Positions 17,900 to 25,906 of a stretch of 64,000 bases of DNA are shown one piece after another; positions within the stretch are counted from its first letter, which is position 1; each line of letters begins with the position of its first letter. Both the position numbers and the translations under genes were made by a program. The stretch lies in contig UQYF01000011.1 in the NCBI GenBank assembly GCA_900545175.1, positions 5,589 through 69,588 of the forward strand, in the 5' to 3' direction. Under the pieces are notes generated by a model. The model made no database searches. It was not told where the DNA came from and was given only the letters and a program-made list of their open reading frames with translations. Source of the DNA: an uncultured Eubacteriales bacterium. Its GTDB lineage: Bacteria > Bacillota > Clostridia > Lachnospirales > Lachnospiraceae.

Positions 17900-17990
17900 T
17901 TACTATGTTTCAGATAGTCCATTCAATACGATGACTATTATTATACACTTATAATATTATATCTGCCACAATGTACTTATCGCAATAAAC

Positions 17991-18515
17991 TTACTTGCCT
18001 TCGTAGCAGATAACCGAATCCACATCATACTTAGCAAGCTTCTTGCGTCCTTCAAGACCTGCAAGCTCCATGAGGAATACAATCTTTACTACTTCACCGC
18101 CAAGCTGCTCCACAAGCTTGGTTATAGCTTCGATTGTACCACCTGTAGCAATTAAGTCATCAATGATTACAACCTTCTGACCAGGCTTTATGGAATCTTT
18201 GTGCATCTCTATTACTGCGCTGCCATATTCAAGGTCATACTCCATTGAAACTGTCTCACATGGAAGCTTTCCCTTCTTGCGGACAGGAACGAATGCCTTC
18301 TTCATATTGTAAGCAACAGGCACACCAAAGATGAAGCCTCTTGACTCAGGTCCTACAACCACATCAAAATCAACATCCTTTAACTTGTCCATAATTCCGT
18401 TGATTGAAAGCTGAAGTCCGTCAGCCTCCTGAAGTACGCTTGTAACATCGCGGAAAATAATTCCCGGCTCAGGAAAATCAGGTATACTTCTTACATATTC
18501 TTCAAGTTTCTTCAT
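17991..18515 (-). CDS. apt: Adenine phosphoribosyltransferase
   Basis: A purine salvage enzyme converting adenine plus PRPP to AMP plus pyrophosphate. At 174 residues it has normal length. The PRPP-binding motif is VVIIDDLIATGGT, and GPESRGFIFG and FVPVRKKGKLP are the conserved substrate-side motifs. GGAGG lies 12 bases upstream of the ATG. It neighbours relA, as in many Firmicutes, which links purine and alarmone metabolism, but the terminator at 17861-17899 separates the two. Confidence 0.96.
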   Translation of the reverse strand: MKKLEEYVRSIPDFPEPGIIFRDVTSVLQEADGLQLSINGIMDKLKDVDFDVVVGPESRGFIFGVPVAYNMKKAFVPVRKKGKLPCETVSMEYDLEYGSAVIEMHKDSIKPGQKVVIIDDLIATGGTIEAITKLVEQLGGEVVKIVFLMELAGLEGRKKLAKYDVDSVICYEGK

Positions 18516-18600
18516 AACTTAATATATCCTCCAAAATTCTGTTCATTGTCTAAAACTGACCGATATATCTTATCAGCACCTAACTGTATAGTCAACAATT

Positions 18601-19611
18601 TTAGTAACCATTAGGATTATTCTTTTGGAATCTCCATGAATCCTCACACATCTTCTTTAAGTCTCTCTCTGCCTTCCAATGAAGTTCCTTCTCTGCAAGT
18701 GATGCATCTGCATAGCAGGTAGCTATGTCTCCGGCGCGTCTTGCCTTAATGACATAAGGAATCTTGATTCCGTTGGCAGCCTCGAAAGCCTTGACGATAT
18801 CAAGGACAGAGCTTCCTTTACCTGTTCCAAGGTTGTATATCTTAAGTCCCGGATTCTCCTTAATCTTCTCCATTGCCCTTACATGGCCCACTGCAAGGTC
18901 TACAACATGGATATAATCTCTCACTCCCGTTCCGTCCGGTGTGTCATAGTCATTGCCAAATACGGACAACTCTTTGAGTCTTCCGACTGCAACCTGTGTG
19001 ATATATGGCATAAGATTGTTAGGGATACCATTAGGATTCTCACCGATAAGCCCGCTCTCATGCGCACCGATAGGATTAAAATAGCGGAGCAGAATTACAT
19101 TCCAATCATTATCTGCTCTGTAAAGGTCGGACAATATCTGCTCAAGCATCGACTTGGTCCAGCCATAAGGGTTGGTACACTGTCCTTTAGGACATTCCTC
19201 AGTGATAGGTATAAATGCAGGATTTCCATATACTGTAGCTGATGATGAAAATACTATATTCTTTACATTATGCTTTCTCATAACATCGAGAAGCACAAGT
19301 GTACCGGAAATATTGTTGGTATAATATTCAAGAGGCTTGACAACCGACTCACCTACAGCCTTAAGCCCTGCAAAATGTATGCAGGAGTCAATCTGCTCTT
19401 TGTCAAATACTTCATTAAGTCCATCTCTATCGGCAATATCAACCTTATAGAACTTAACCTTCTTTCCGACAATCTGCTCTACTCTCTCGATTGATTTCTC
19501 ACTGGCATTGACAAGATTGTCCACAACCACTACATCATAGCCGTTATTCATAAGCTCAACAACCGTATGGCTTCCGATAAAGCCCGCTCCACCCGTAACA
19601 AGAATCGACAT
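18601..19611 (-). CDS. galE: UDP-glucose 4-epimerase
   Basis: An extended short-chain dehydrogenase of 336 residues interconverting UDP-glucose and UDP-galactose (Leloir pathway and glycan precursors). The NAD motif is VTGGAGFIGSH, with catalytic Ser in FSSSATVYGNP and the YxxxK in NPYGWTKSMLEQ. RYFNPIGAHESG and GVRDYIHVVDLA are typical GalE motifs. GAGGAGGAATTAGTT precedes the ATG. It lies just downstream of the GT2 genes on the same strand, so a UDP-galactose supply for surface glycan is likely. The GH2 beta-galactosidase at 0.4-2.6 kb could also feed it. Confidence 0.95.
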   Translation of the reverse strand: MSILVTGGAGFIGSHTVVELMNNGYDVVVVDNLVNASEKSIERVEQIVGKKVKFYKVDIADRDGLNEVFDKEQIDSCIHFAGLKAVGESVVKPLEYYTNNISGTLVLLDVMRKHNVKNIVFSSSATVYGNPAFIPITEECPKGQCTNPYGWTKSMLEQILSDLYRADNDWNVILLRYFNPIGAHESGLIGENPNGIPNNLMPYITQVAVGRLKELSVFGNDYDTPDGTGVRDYIHVVDLAVGHVRAMEKIKENPGLKIYNLGTGKGSSVLDIVKAFEAANGIKIPYVIKARRAGDIATCYADASLAEKELHWKAERDLKKMCEDSWRFQKNNPNGY

Positions 19612-19656
19612 AACTAATTCCTCCTCAACTGTTCAATATTAAAAAGTATGTTATTT

Positions 19657-20472
19657 TTATAACGAATTACTTTTCTGACTATCAGTATACCAATGTAATA
19701 AAATTCCTGCAATCCATTTTGGCCAAAATTTACAATACATTTGATAATCTTCTTCTGTTCTGCCATTATCAGCTATAATTTCCGTGGTTGTAGACTCCTG
19801 ATGAATGCGATGATAGCACAACGGCTTTTTCTCATACAAGAACCCACCTCTAAGCCTTGAAAGCTTCTCCCATGCCTCCCAATCAACATTACTCTTCATT
19901 CCGACCGTGAAAATTTTATCAGGCATCAGTGACATGTTAAATGTGACAGAAGGACAGCATATCGGATTTCCCATAGCAAGTATCCTTCTTCTTACAAACC
20001 TTGAATGTGAAAATAACCTGCAGCTTTTTGTTCCGATTCCAAGCGGAAAAAGCATGAGCCGCTTAACTGACAAAAGCTTGTTGCTGTGACACGGCTCGCC
20101 ATTTCTTAATTCCTCATAATTTGTAAAAAATATGAGAGGCTTTTTATCGTTCTCCATAGCGTGCATGCATTCAACAGTATAATTCCTACGGTATACATCA
20201 TCCTGATGTGCCACAGTTACATACTGCGTCTTAGCTTTGCTTATTCCAAAGTTCCAGTCCGCACTTATGCCCTTCTCTCCTTCATTTACAAACAGCTCAA
20301 TATTATGCTTCCTTGCGATATCCTCTATATAGCTGTTCGGTGTCGATGTTGCCATAATAATAGTACTTTTAACAGTCTGATTTTTCAATGATTCTATGCA
20401 CTCCTCAAGAAAGCTGCTCTCTTTATAGGCACATATCACAAAGGTATGTTTATCAGAATAATCTTTTTTCAT
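19657..20472 (-). CDS. Family 2 glycosyltransferase
   Basis: A GT-A enzyme of 271 residues. The nucleotide-sugar fold begins FVICAYKESSFLEECIESLKNQT, and YVTVAHQDDVYRRN holds the metal-binding acidic pair in place of a classic DxD. SNVDWEAWEKLSR is the acceptor-side acidic motif. No membrane helices are evident. ATG 20472 with GGGG six bases upstream is preferred over the ATG four codons earlier. It sits between galE and the DPM1-like GT2 gene; its sugar and acceptor are unknown. Confidence 0.8.
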   Translation of the reverse strand: MKKDYSDKHTFVICAYKESSFLEECIESLKNQTVKSTIIMATSTPNSYIEDIARKHNIELFVNEGEKGISADWNFGISKAKTQYVTVAHQDDVYRRNYTVECMHAMENDKKPLIFFTNYEELRNGEPCHSNKLLSVKRLMLFPLGIGTKSCRLFSHSRFVRRRILAMGNPICCPSVTFNMSLMPDKIFTVGMKSNVDWEAWEKLSRLRGGFLYEKKPLCYHRIHQESTTTEIIADNGRTEEDYQMYCKFWPKWIAGILLHWYTDSQKSNSL

Positions 20473-20525
20473 AAAAATCCCCATTCTACATATACTCTTT
20501 TGCCATGAGGCGGGTGTTTTAGTGC

Positions 20526-21674
20526 TTATTTATGCTTAATTTCAAGAATTCCTATGAAGAAGCTTCCGAACAACACCTGAACACCTGTGACCATGAATGT
20601 CACAGCCGGAATTGTGAGCCTCATCATCTGCTGTGGGTCAAGCTGCCCGAAATTCTTGCTGTTCCAGCCTACAAGAGCCATTATTGTGAGCACCAGACCC
20701 ACAACAAAAAGCACTGCACCGATAAAAATACCCTTGTCAACCGTAAAGAATTTTTTCTTCTGCGTGTCAGGAACAGGAATAAAGCCTGTCATTCTTGCAT
20801 ATGTTCTCGTAAATGCATTGAATAATATAAGATTTACTCCTATCATAAGCATCGCAGACGTATACAAAAGCGTATTGATATCAAAGCCGACCGCACCGAT
20901 TGTTATGGTATTAGCGGCAAGAATGCACATCAAAACTGCACCAAGCGCCGTAAAAAATATGCCCGGATAGAGGAAAAGCCAGCTTGGACTGTGCATAAGC
21001 AGGAATTTTAAGTGTCTCCAGCCATCATGGAAGCTTCTAAGATGCGGTGCTCTGCTTCTTCCGTCAGGAGAGAGAGTCGTAGGCACTTCTGTTATTTTAA
21101 GCTTATACAATGTAGCTTTTACTACCATCTCGCTCGCATACTCCATACCGATTGTCTGAAGTCCAAGCTTCATAATGGAATCTCTCTTGTACCCTCGAAG
21201 TCCGCAATGGAAATCCCTTATGTCACTCTTATAGAAAAGCCTTCCGATAAATGAAAGCACCGGATTGCCGATGTATCTGTGAAGCGGCGGCATCGCGCCT
21301 TTTGCAATACCTCCCTTGAAGCGGTTTCCCATTACAAGGTCATAGCCTTCACGGAGCTTGCTAAGAAACGGCATAAGATTAAGGAAATCGTAACTGTCAT
21401 CTGCGTCTCCCATAATGACATACTCACCCTTTGCAGCTTCACATCCACCGATAAGTGCCGCTCCATAGCCTCTTTGTTCTATAGGGACAACTCTCGCTCC
21501 TGCCTTAACCGCTATCTCACGCGAACCGTCTGTGCTTCCGTTATCAGCAATAAGCACCTCACCGTTTACGTTATTTTCTCTCAAAAAGTTCTGCGCCTTT
21601 TTTATACATGTTTCCAATGTCTCTGCCTCATTAAGACAAGGCATGAGAATTGTAAGTTCATACTCATAGGACAT
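20526..21674 (-). CDS. DPM1-like family 2 glycosyltransferase with membrane tail
   Basis: A 382-residue enzyme of the dolichyl/undecaprenyl-phosphate sugar transferase type. The catalytic domain (1-220) has TILMPCLNEAETL, ADNGSTDGS and MGDADDSYDF (DxD), then FHCGLRGYKRD. Four hydrophobic helices follow (about 238-260, 265-290, 318-340, 355-377). Such enzymes load a sugar onto undecaprenyl phosphate at the inner membrane face for later glycan decoration. GGAG lies eight bases before the ATG. Neighbours (GT2, galE, licD) support a role in cell-surface glycan. Confidence 0.85.
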   Translation of the reverse strand: MSYEYELTILMPCLNEAETLETCIKKAQNFLRENNVNGEVLIADNGSTDGSREIAVKAGARVVPIEQRGYGAALIGGCEAAKGEYVIMGDADDSYDFLNLMPFLSKLREGYDLVMGNRFKGGIAKGAMPPLHRYIGNPVLSFIGRLFYKSDIRDFHCGLRGYKRDSIMKLGLQTIGMEYASEMVVKATLYKLKITEVPTTLSPDGRSRAPHLRSFHDGWRHLKFLLMHSPSWLFLYPGIFFTALGAVLMCILAANTITIGAVGFDINTLLYTSAMLMIGVNLILFNAFTRTYARMTGFIPVPDTQKKKFFTVDKGIFIGAVLFVVGLVLTIMALVGWNSKNFGQLDPQQMMRLTIPAVTFMVTGVQVLFGSFFIGILEIKHK

Positions 21675-21807
21675 AACAATGTCTCCAATCTGTTTCTTAT
21701 TACTTAGATATCAATAAAACAGCCACTATCAATCATGTGTCGGTTTTACCATTATCTTTTTTAGTTTCTGACATCTCTTATTTGTCTGTTTTCCACATTT
21801 GCAATTA

Positions 21808-22671
21808 TTACTTATCATCCTGTGCATACGGACCGAAATCAAGCTCATAAGGGAAATGTGTCTTTCTCTTCTCAACAGGCGGCGGTGTCATATAGTCACC
21901 GTACATCTTAGTCAGAAGCTCCTCCAAATGATTAGGGAACGGCAATGTCGTATCCTCATAAGGAAGTTCCCTGAGAGGATATATGTCATCTACCGAAAAA
22001 GTGTTAGTATAAGGAAGCGGATCACAAAAATATGCAATCCTCTTTGTCTGCACATTCGCATAGCGTCTGTTCGCCTTCTCACGCTTCATGTACAGCCATT
22101 CCTTTGATATTCCGAGCCATTTCATCACATGATGTCCGGCTACACATGCCGCTGTCACAAGCTTGGCTGTGATTCCATGTACATACAGGTACGGTCTTTC
22201 AATGCTCCTCAGAATAAGAAGTTTTCCCCAGAACCAAGCTGTCCACATCTGCCACCAATATGCAAGCCTGCCATCAGCCGCATTGTCAAGTGCATACAAA
22301 TCAAGAAAAATTCCCCAGTTGCAGTCCACATCCTTCATTGAGTATTCCCTGAATTTCGTACCTTTAAGCACCAGTCTTGTAGTCGCGAGCGGATAATTGA
22401 TATCCGTCTCTGTATTGAGCACTTCATATTTGTTACCCATCTGCTCTGTCACAAGCTCCATAAAGCGCTCATAATCTTTTCGTGGCATTGAGATATCTAT
22501 ATCGTCATCCCATGGTATATATCCCTTATGGCGCAATGCACCTATTCCTGTTCCGGCATAGCCAAAATATGTCAGATTGTTCTCATCGCATATTCTCTTG
22601 AAATCCGTAAGAATCTCCATCTCAAGCTTTTGCAGATGCTTTAGCTGCTCCGGCTCATAAAACTTAGGCAT
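21808..22671 (-). CDS. LicD family phosphotransferase
   Basis: A 287-residue member of the LicD/FKTN family, which transfers phosphocholine, ribitol-phosphate or similar groups onto surface glycans or teichoic acids. The core motif GTGIGALRHKGYIPWDDDID (GALR followed by WDDDxD) and the preceding FKRICDENNLTYFGYAG are diagnostic. ATTRLVLKGTKFRE and the C-terminal YGDYMTPPP also match LicD. AAGGGAG precedes the ATG. It is in a minus-strand run with two glycosyltransferases and galE. The donor (CDP-choline or other) is unknown, as no licA/licC gene is in the window. Confidence 0.88.
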   Translation of the reverse strand: MPKFYEPEQLKHLQKLEMEILTDFKRICDENNLTYFGYAGTGIGALRHKGYIPWDDDIDISMPRKDYERFMELVTEQMGNKYEVLNTETDINYPLATTRLVLKGTKFREYSMKDVDCNWGIFLDLYALDNAADGRLAYWWQMWTAWFWGKLLILRSIERPYLYVHGITAKLVTAACVAGHHVMKWLGISKEWLYMKREKANRRYANVQTKRIAYFCDPLPYTNTFSVDDIYPLRELPYEDTTLPFPNHLEELLTKMYGDYMTPPPVEKRKTHFPYELDFGPYAQDDK

Positions 22672-22766
22672 AATATGCTCCCTTCATTTTTATTTCAATA
22701 ATATTCGCAATCCACTTTCGCTTCCTGCCGCACATGATTAAGACACTCCGATGCTCCGGTGCCCGT

Positions 22767-23615
22767 TTAATTTAAAAGCTGTGCCTTCTCATACTGCTCC
22801 TCGACAAATTTTCTAGCCTCGGCAGCGTTCTCCGGCTTGGTATCTTCAAGCAGGCAATGCACGAATGGCTTATAAGTCTTGACAAAGCTCATAAGAAGCG
22901 GATAGTTTAACATTCCTCTTCCTGATATAACCGACTTGACTTCACCGTTCTCGACTACAAAATCCTTAAGATGCATACAGCATATATCATCGCCGCAAAG
23001 CTCAAATGCTGTTCGGATAATCTCATCCTGCTTCTCGTAGTTGCCTGCATAGATTACATTCACAGGGTCAAATATGAGCTGAAGGTTAGGCGAATCGATT
23101 GTATCAAGCACCTTTCTTGCACGCTCGAAATTGCATACGATATGCTTGTACACAGGCTCGATAGATATAATCACGCCCATCTTCTCTGCGTACTCTACAA
23201 CAGGACGAAGCCCGTCTATGAATACATCAAGAGCCGCATCTGTGTGATTGTCAGGTGTGAATGAGTACTCTTCATTGACAGCACCTGTCTCAGTTCCAAC
23301 CATTCCTGCACCTACAAGGCTTGCAAAGCGTATATGTGCCTTGTATGTATCCTGTGTTTTCTTAAGACTCTCCTTGTTAGGATTTGCAAGATTGAGATAA
23401 CAGCCAAGCACTGACACATCGACATTGTTCTTGGCACAAAGCTCTCTTATATAGAAAGCAAGTCCCGGTGTCATAACTCCATTGTTGACCTTAAACTCCT
23501 TTACAGCCTTTGAAAGTGCAAGCTGTGTGCAGTGAAATCCCTGCTTATGAATATTCTCAAAAAGATTCTCAAGACTGCTATGCTCAACATCATGTCCTCT
23601 TACGCCTATTCTCAT
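22767..23615 (-). CDS. Sugar phosphate isomerase/epimerase-like TIM barrel protein
   Basis: A 282-residue xylose-isomerase-like (AP endonuclease 2 superfamily) barrel. Metal-ligand positions are visible as ISIEPVYKH (Glu), LIFDPVNVIYAGN (Asp), CMHLKDFVVENG (His) and CLLEDTKPENA (Glu). Homologues act on hexuloses, inosose or similar sugars; the substrate is unknown. ATG 23615 with GAGAGG nine bases upstream is chosen; a start two codons earlier would be only three bases from that site. It has its own AT-rich upstream region (23616-23847), which contains a distant 9-base inverted repeat ATTTGCCGA/TCGGCAAAT. Confidence 0.78.
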   Translation of the reverse strand: MRIGVRGHDVEHSSLENLFENIHKQGFHCTQLALSKAVKEFKVNNGVMTPGLAFYIRELCAKNNVDVSVLGCYLNLANPNKESLKKTQDTYKAHIRFASLVGAGMVGTETGAVNEEYSFTPDNHTDAALDVFIDGLRPVVEYAEKMGVIISIEPVYKHIVCNFERARKVLDTIDSPNLQLIFDPVNVIYAGNYEKQDEIIRTAFELCGDDICCMHLKDFVVENGEVKSVISGRGMLNYPLLMSFVKTYKPFVHCLLEDTKPENAAEARKFVEEQYEKAQLLN

Positions 23616-23847
23616 AATCATATACCTCTCTTCGACTTATCTTCTAAGGCAGAAACTGCCCTGATTTCTCTTCCCATGCAGCAATTATATCGCACCAGTA
23701 AATATACACATACATGGATATATTTGCCGACAATACACATATGTACATTCATGCATGTGTTATTGCATACGTGACATATCAGCATACAGGATATATTGTA
23801 CCATCAATATATTTATATTTCAATCGGCAAATAAGGTGTTTATTCTG

Positions 23848-25608
23848 TCAAAGCACAGGTTTCACTGAATTTATTACAATCTGAAGCTTTCTTCTTCCAT
23901 TATACTCATTGATTGAAGGATAGTAGAGTACATTCACATATGTGCCATCGGCATATGCCTTCTCAAGCACATCGTCTATCGAGAACATTATCGCATCCAT
24001 TACAATCTCTGAGACAATCTGCCTTCCTGTGTTGTCCATAAACTGCGCCTGTTTTGTAAATACAAGCTTGGTAAACTGTGATTCTTTCCCGATATGTGAA
24101 AGGCTCTTTATCTTTAACATTCTGTCGGCAAATACCGGTTTTTCATTGCCTTTTCCGAACGGCTCAAGCACCGACAAATCACCAATCACCTTCTCCGATA
24201 TATATTCAAGAGGCATAGGCACATCTATCCATATCTTCAGCGTCAAATCCTCCTGCGTCAAACCACAGTTTTCATTGAGCCTTCTTCTGAGCTCATCCAG
24301 TTTATCAGGCTCAATCGACATTCCTGCTGCCATCGGATGACCGCCAAACTTACTAAGGAGTTCCTTGCACTGTGACAGCTTTTCAAACATATTGTAGCCT
24401 TCTATCGAGCGCCCTGACCCCTTAAGGCAGCCCTCCCCATCGGCAAAGACTATCACAGGCTTGTTATACCGCTCTCTTATCCTGCCTGCAATTATTCCGA
24501 CAATACTCTCATGGCATTCCGGAAGATATACGACAAGGACATTGTCATCCCTAAGTGTGCTGTTCTCTATCATATCAAATGCCTTATCAACACCCTGTCT
24601 TGTAAGCTCCTTTCGCTCCTCGTTGAGTGCCGACAGCTCTCCCGCAAGATGCTCCGCCTCGCCTTTTTGTGTTGCAAGAAGCATCTTTATTGCAAGAACC
24701 GCCGACTCTAATCTTCCGCTCGCATTAAGACACGGTCCAATCACAAAGCCTATATGATATGAATTTATATGCGCTCTGTCAAGCTTGTTCAAATCTATCA
24801 ACGCATTAAGTCCAAGATTGTCCGTTCTCTTTAATTTGTCAAGTCCAAGCCTTACAATAGTCCTGTTCTCTCCCTGAAGGTCAACCACATCACCCACCGT
24901 TGCAACAGCGGCAAATTCAAGGAAATCATAAATTTCATCCTCAGGCCTTTTATAAAGCTCAAAAAGAGCCTGTATAAGCTTCATCGCAACAACAGCACCG
25001 CATATTTTCTTCCATGGATATGTACAGTCTGAACGTGCCGGATCGACAACAGCATCCGCAGGCGGAAGTATTTCCTTTTTTCCTTCCTGTGTCTGTTCAA
25101 ACGGTACTCCGTGATGGTCTGTTACCACCACTGCCATCCCAAGTGACTTTGCATGTTCTATCTGGTTATACGCAGCAATTCCATTGTCACAAGTTATTAT
25201 AACCTGCCTTCCCTCATCATACGCTTCATCTATAAGCCTCTCATTTATGCCATATCCGTCCATTACTCTGTGAGGCACAACATAGTCCACATCAGCGTCA
25301 AGGCGTTTCAAACCGCTGTACAGAATATATATCGAATTAATTCCATCTATATCGTAGTCTCCTACTATTCTTATAGGCTTATTATTATCAACAGCATCCT
25401 TTACAATGCCAGCCGCCCTGTTCATATCCTTTAACAGCCATGGCGAATGAAGACCTGACAAATCTCCGTTTAGGTATTCATCATACTGCTCTAGTGTAAC
25501 TATATCGCGGTTTCTTATCACACGCGCTACAACCTGGTCTATATTATACTTCTCACCTATCGCCTTAAAATCGGCTTGTTTTGCATATACACGCCACTCT
25601 TCTTTCAA
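23848..25608 (-). CDS. recJ: Single-stranded-DNA-specific 5'-3' exonuclease RecJ
   Basis: A 586-residue DHH-superfamily nuclease in recombination and mismatch repair. Metal-binding motifs are RIVGDYDIDGINS (motif I), DNGIAA and VVTDHHGVP (DHH). DHHA1 (ECHESIVGIIAGRIRERYNKP, GSGRSIEGYN, GGHPMAAGM) and a C-terminal OB-like domain follow. The start is TTG 25608, with GAGG eight bases upstream; no better ATG exists in front of the conserved region. A possible small gene lies just upstream (25678-25809). Confidence 0.94.
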   Translation of the reverse strand: MKEEWRVYAKQADFKAIGEKYNIDQVVARVIRNRDIVTLEQYDEYLNGDLSGLHSPWLLKDMNRAAGIVKDAVDNNKPIRIVGDYDIDGINSIYILYSGLKRLDADVDYVVPHRVMDGYGINERLIDEAYDEGRQVIITCDNGIAAYNQIEHAKSLGMAVVVTDHHGVPFEQTQEGKKEILPPADAVVDPARSDCTYPWKKICGAVVAMKLIQALFELYKRPEDEIYDFLEFAAVATVGDVVDLQGENRTIVRLGLDKLKRTDNLGLNALIDLNKLDRAHINSYHIGFVIGPCLNASGRLESAVLAIKMLLATQKGEAEHLAGELSALNEERKELTRQGVDKAFDMIENSTLRDDNVLVVYLPECHESIVGIIAGRIRERYNKPVIVFADGEGCLKGSGRSIEGYNMFEKLSQCKELLSKFGGHPMAAGMSIEPDKLDELRRRLNENCGLTQEDLTLKIWIDVPMPLEYISEKVIGDLSVLEPFGKGNEKPVFADRMLKIKSLSHIGKESQFTKLVFTKQAQFMDNTGRQIVSEIVMDAIMFSIDDVLEKAYADGTYVNVLYYPSINEYNGRRKLQIVINSVKPVL

Positions 25609-25677
25609 ATCTTTTACCTCTTCACTTCATCATTCAATCAGCTCTCTTTTTCATTACAAAAGCAATCTCGATATTAC

Positions 25678-25809
25678 TCATTTTTTTGCCATACGCTCTG
25701 CATTGTAATTCCTTTCATCAACTTTCCTTAAAGCTGATTGTCCGGTACGCTTTTGCGTCCTTTTATCGGCAATGTACATATTAACATAACGCATCACCTT
25801 CATCAACAT
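25678..25809 (-). CDS. Possible 43-residue basic small protein upstream of recJ
   Basis: An open frame beginning MLMKVMRYVNMYIADKR and ending in KK, with 13 Lys/Arg and 3 Asp/Glu visible. GAAGGA precedes the ATG at a suitable distance of six to seven bases. It ends 69 bases before the recJ start on the same strand. I recognise no family. The good ribosome binding site and placement support it; its shortness and unknown sequence argue caution. Otherwise 25609-25906 holds only this frame and the feoB terminator. Confidence 0.4.
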   Translation of the reverse strand: MLMKVMRYVNMYIADKRTQKRTGQSALRKVDERNYNAERMAKK

Positions 25810-25835
25810 ATTAATCCTTCATATTTTTACGCAAA

Positions 25836-25864
25836 GAACCCCACCGCAATATGCGGCAGGGTTC
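25836..25864 (-). terminator. Hairpin terminator downstream of feoB
   Basis: GAACCCTGCCGCA pairs with TGCGGTGGGGTTC on the minus strand (one mismatch), followed by CUUUG. The U-run is short, so termination may be partial. Confidence 0.6.
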
Positions 25865-25906
25865 AAAACAAAACACATTATGGAAATTGAGAAAAAGCTT
25901 ATTAAT

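Noticed and set aside
23719..23832. Distant 9-base inverted repeat ATTTGCCGA/TCGGCAAAT before the sugar isomerase gene
   Set aside because: The arms are about 95 bases apart with no consistent inner pairing, so chance is a fair explanation.
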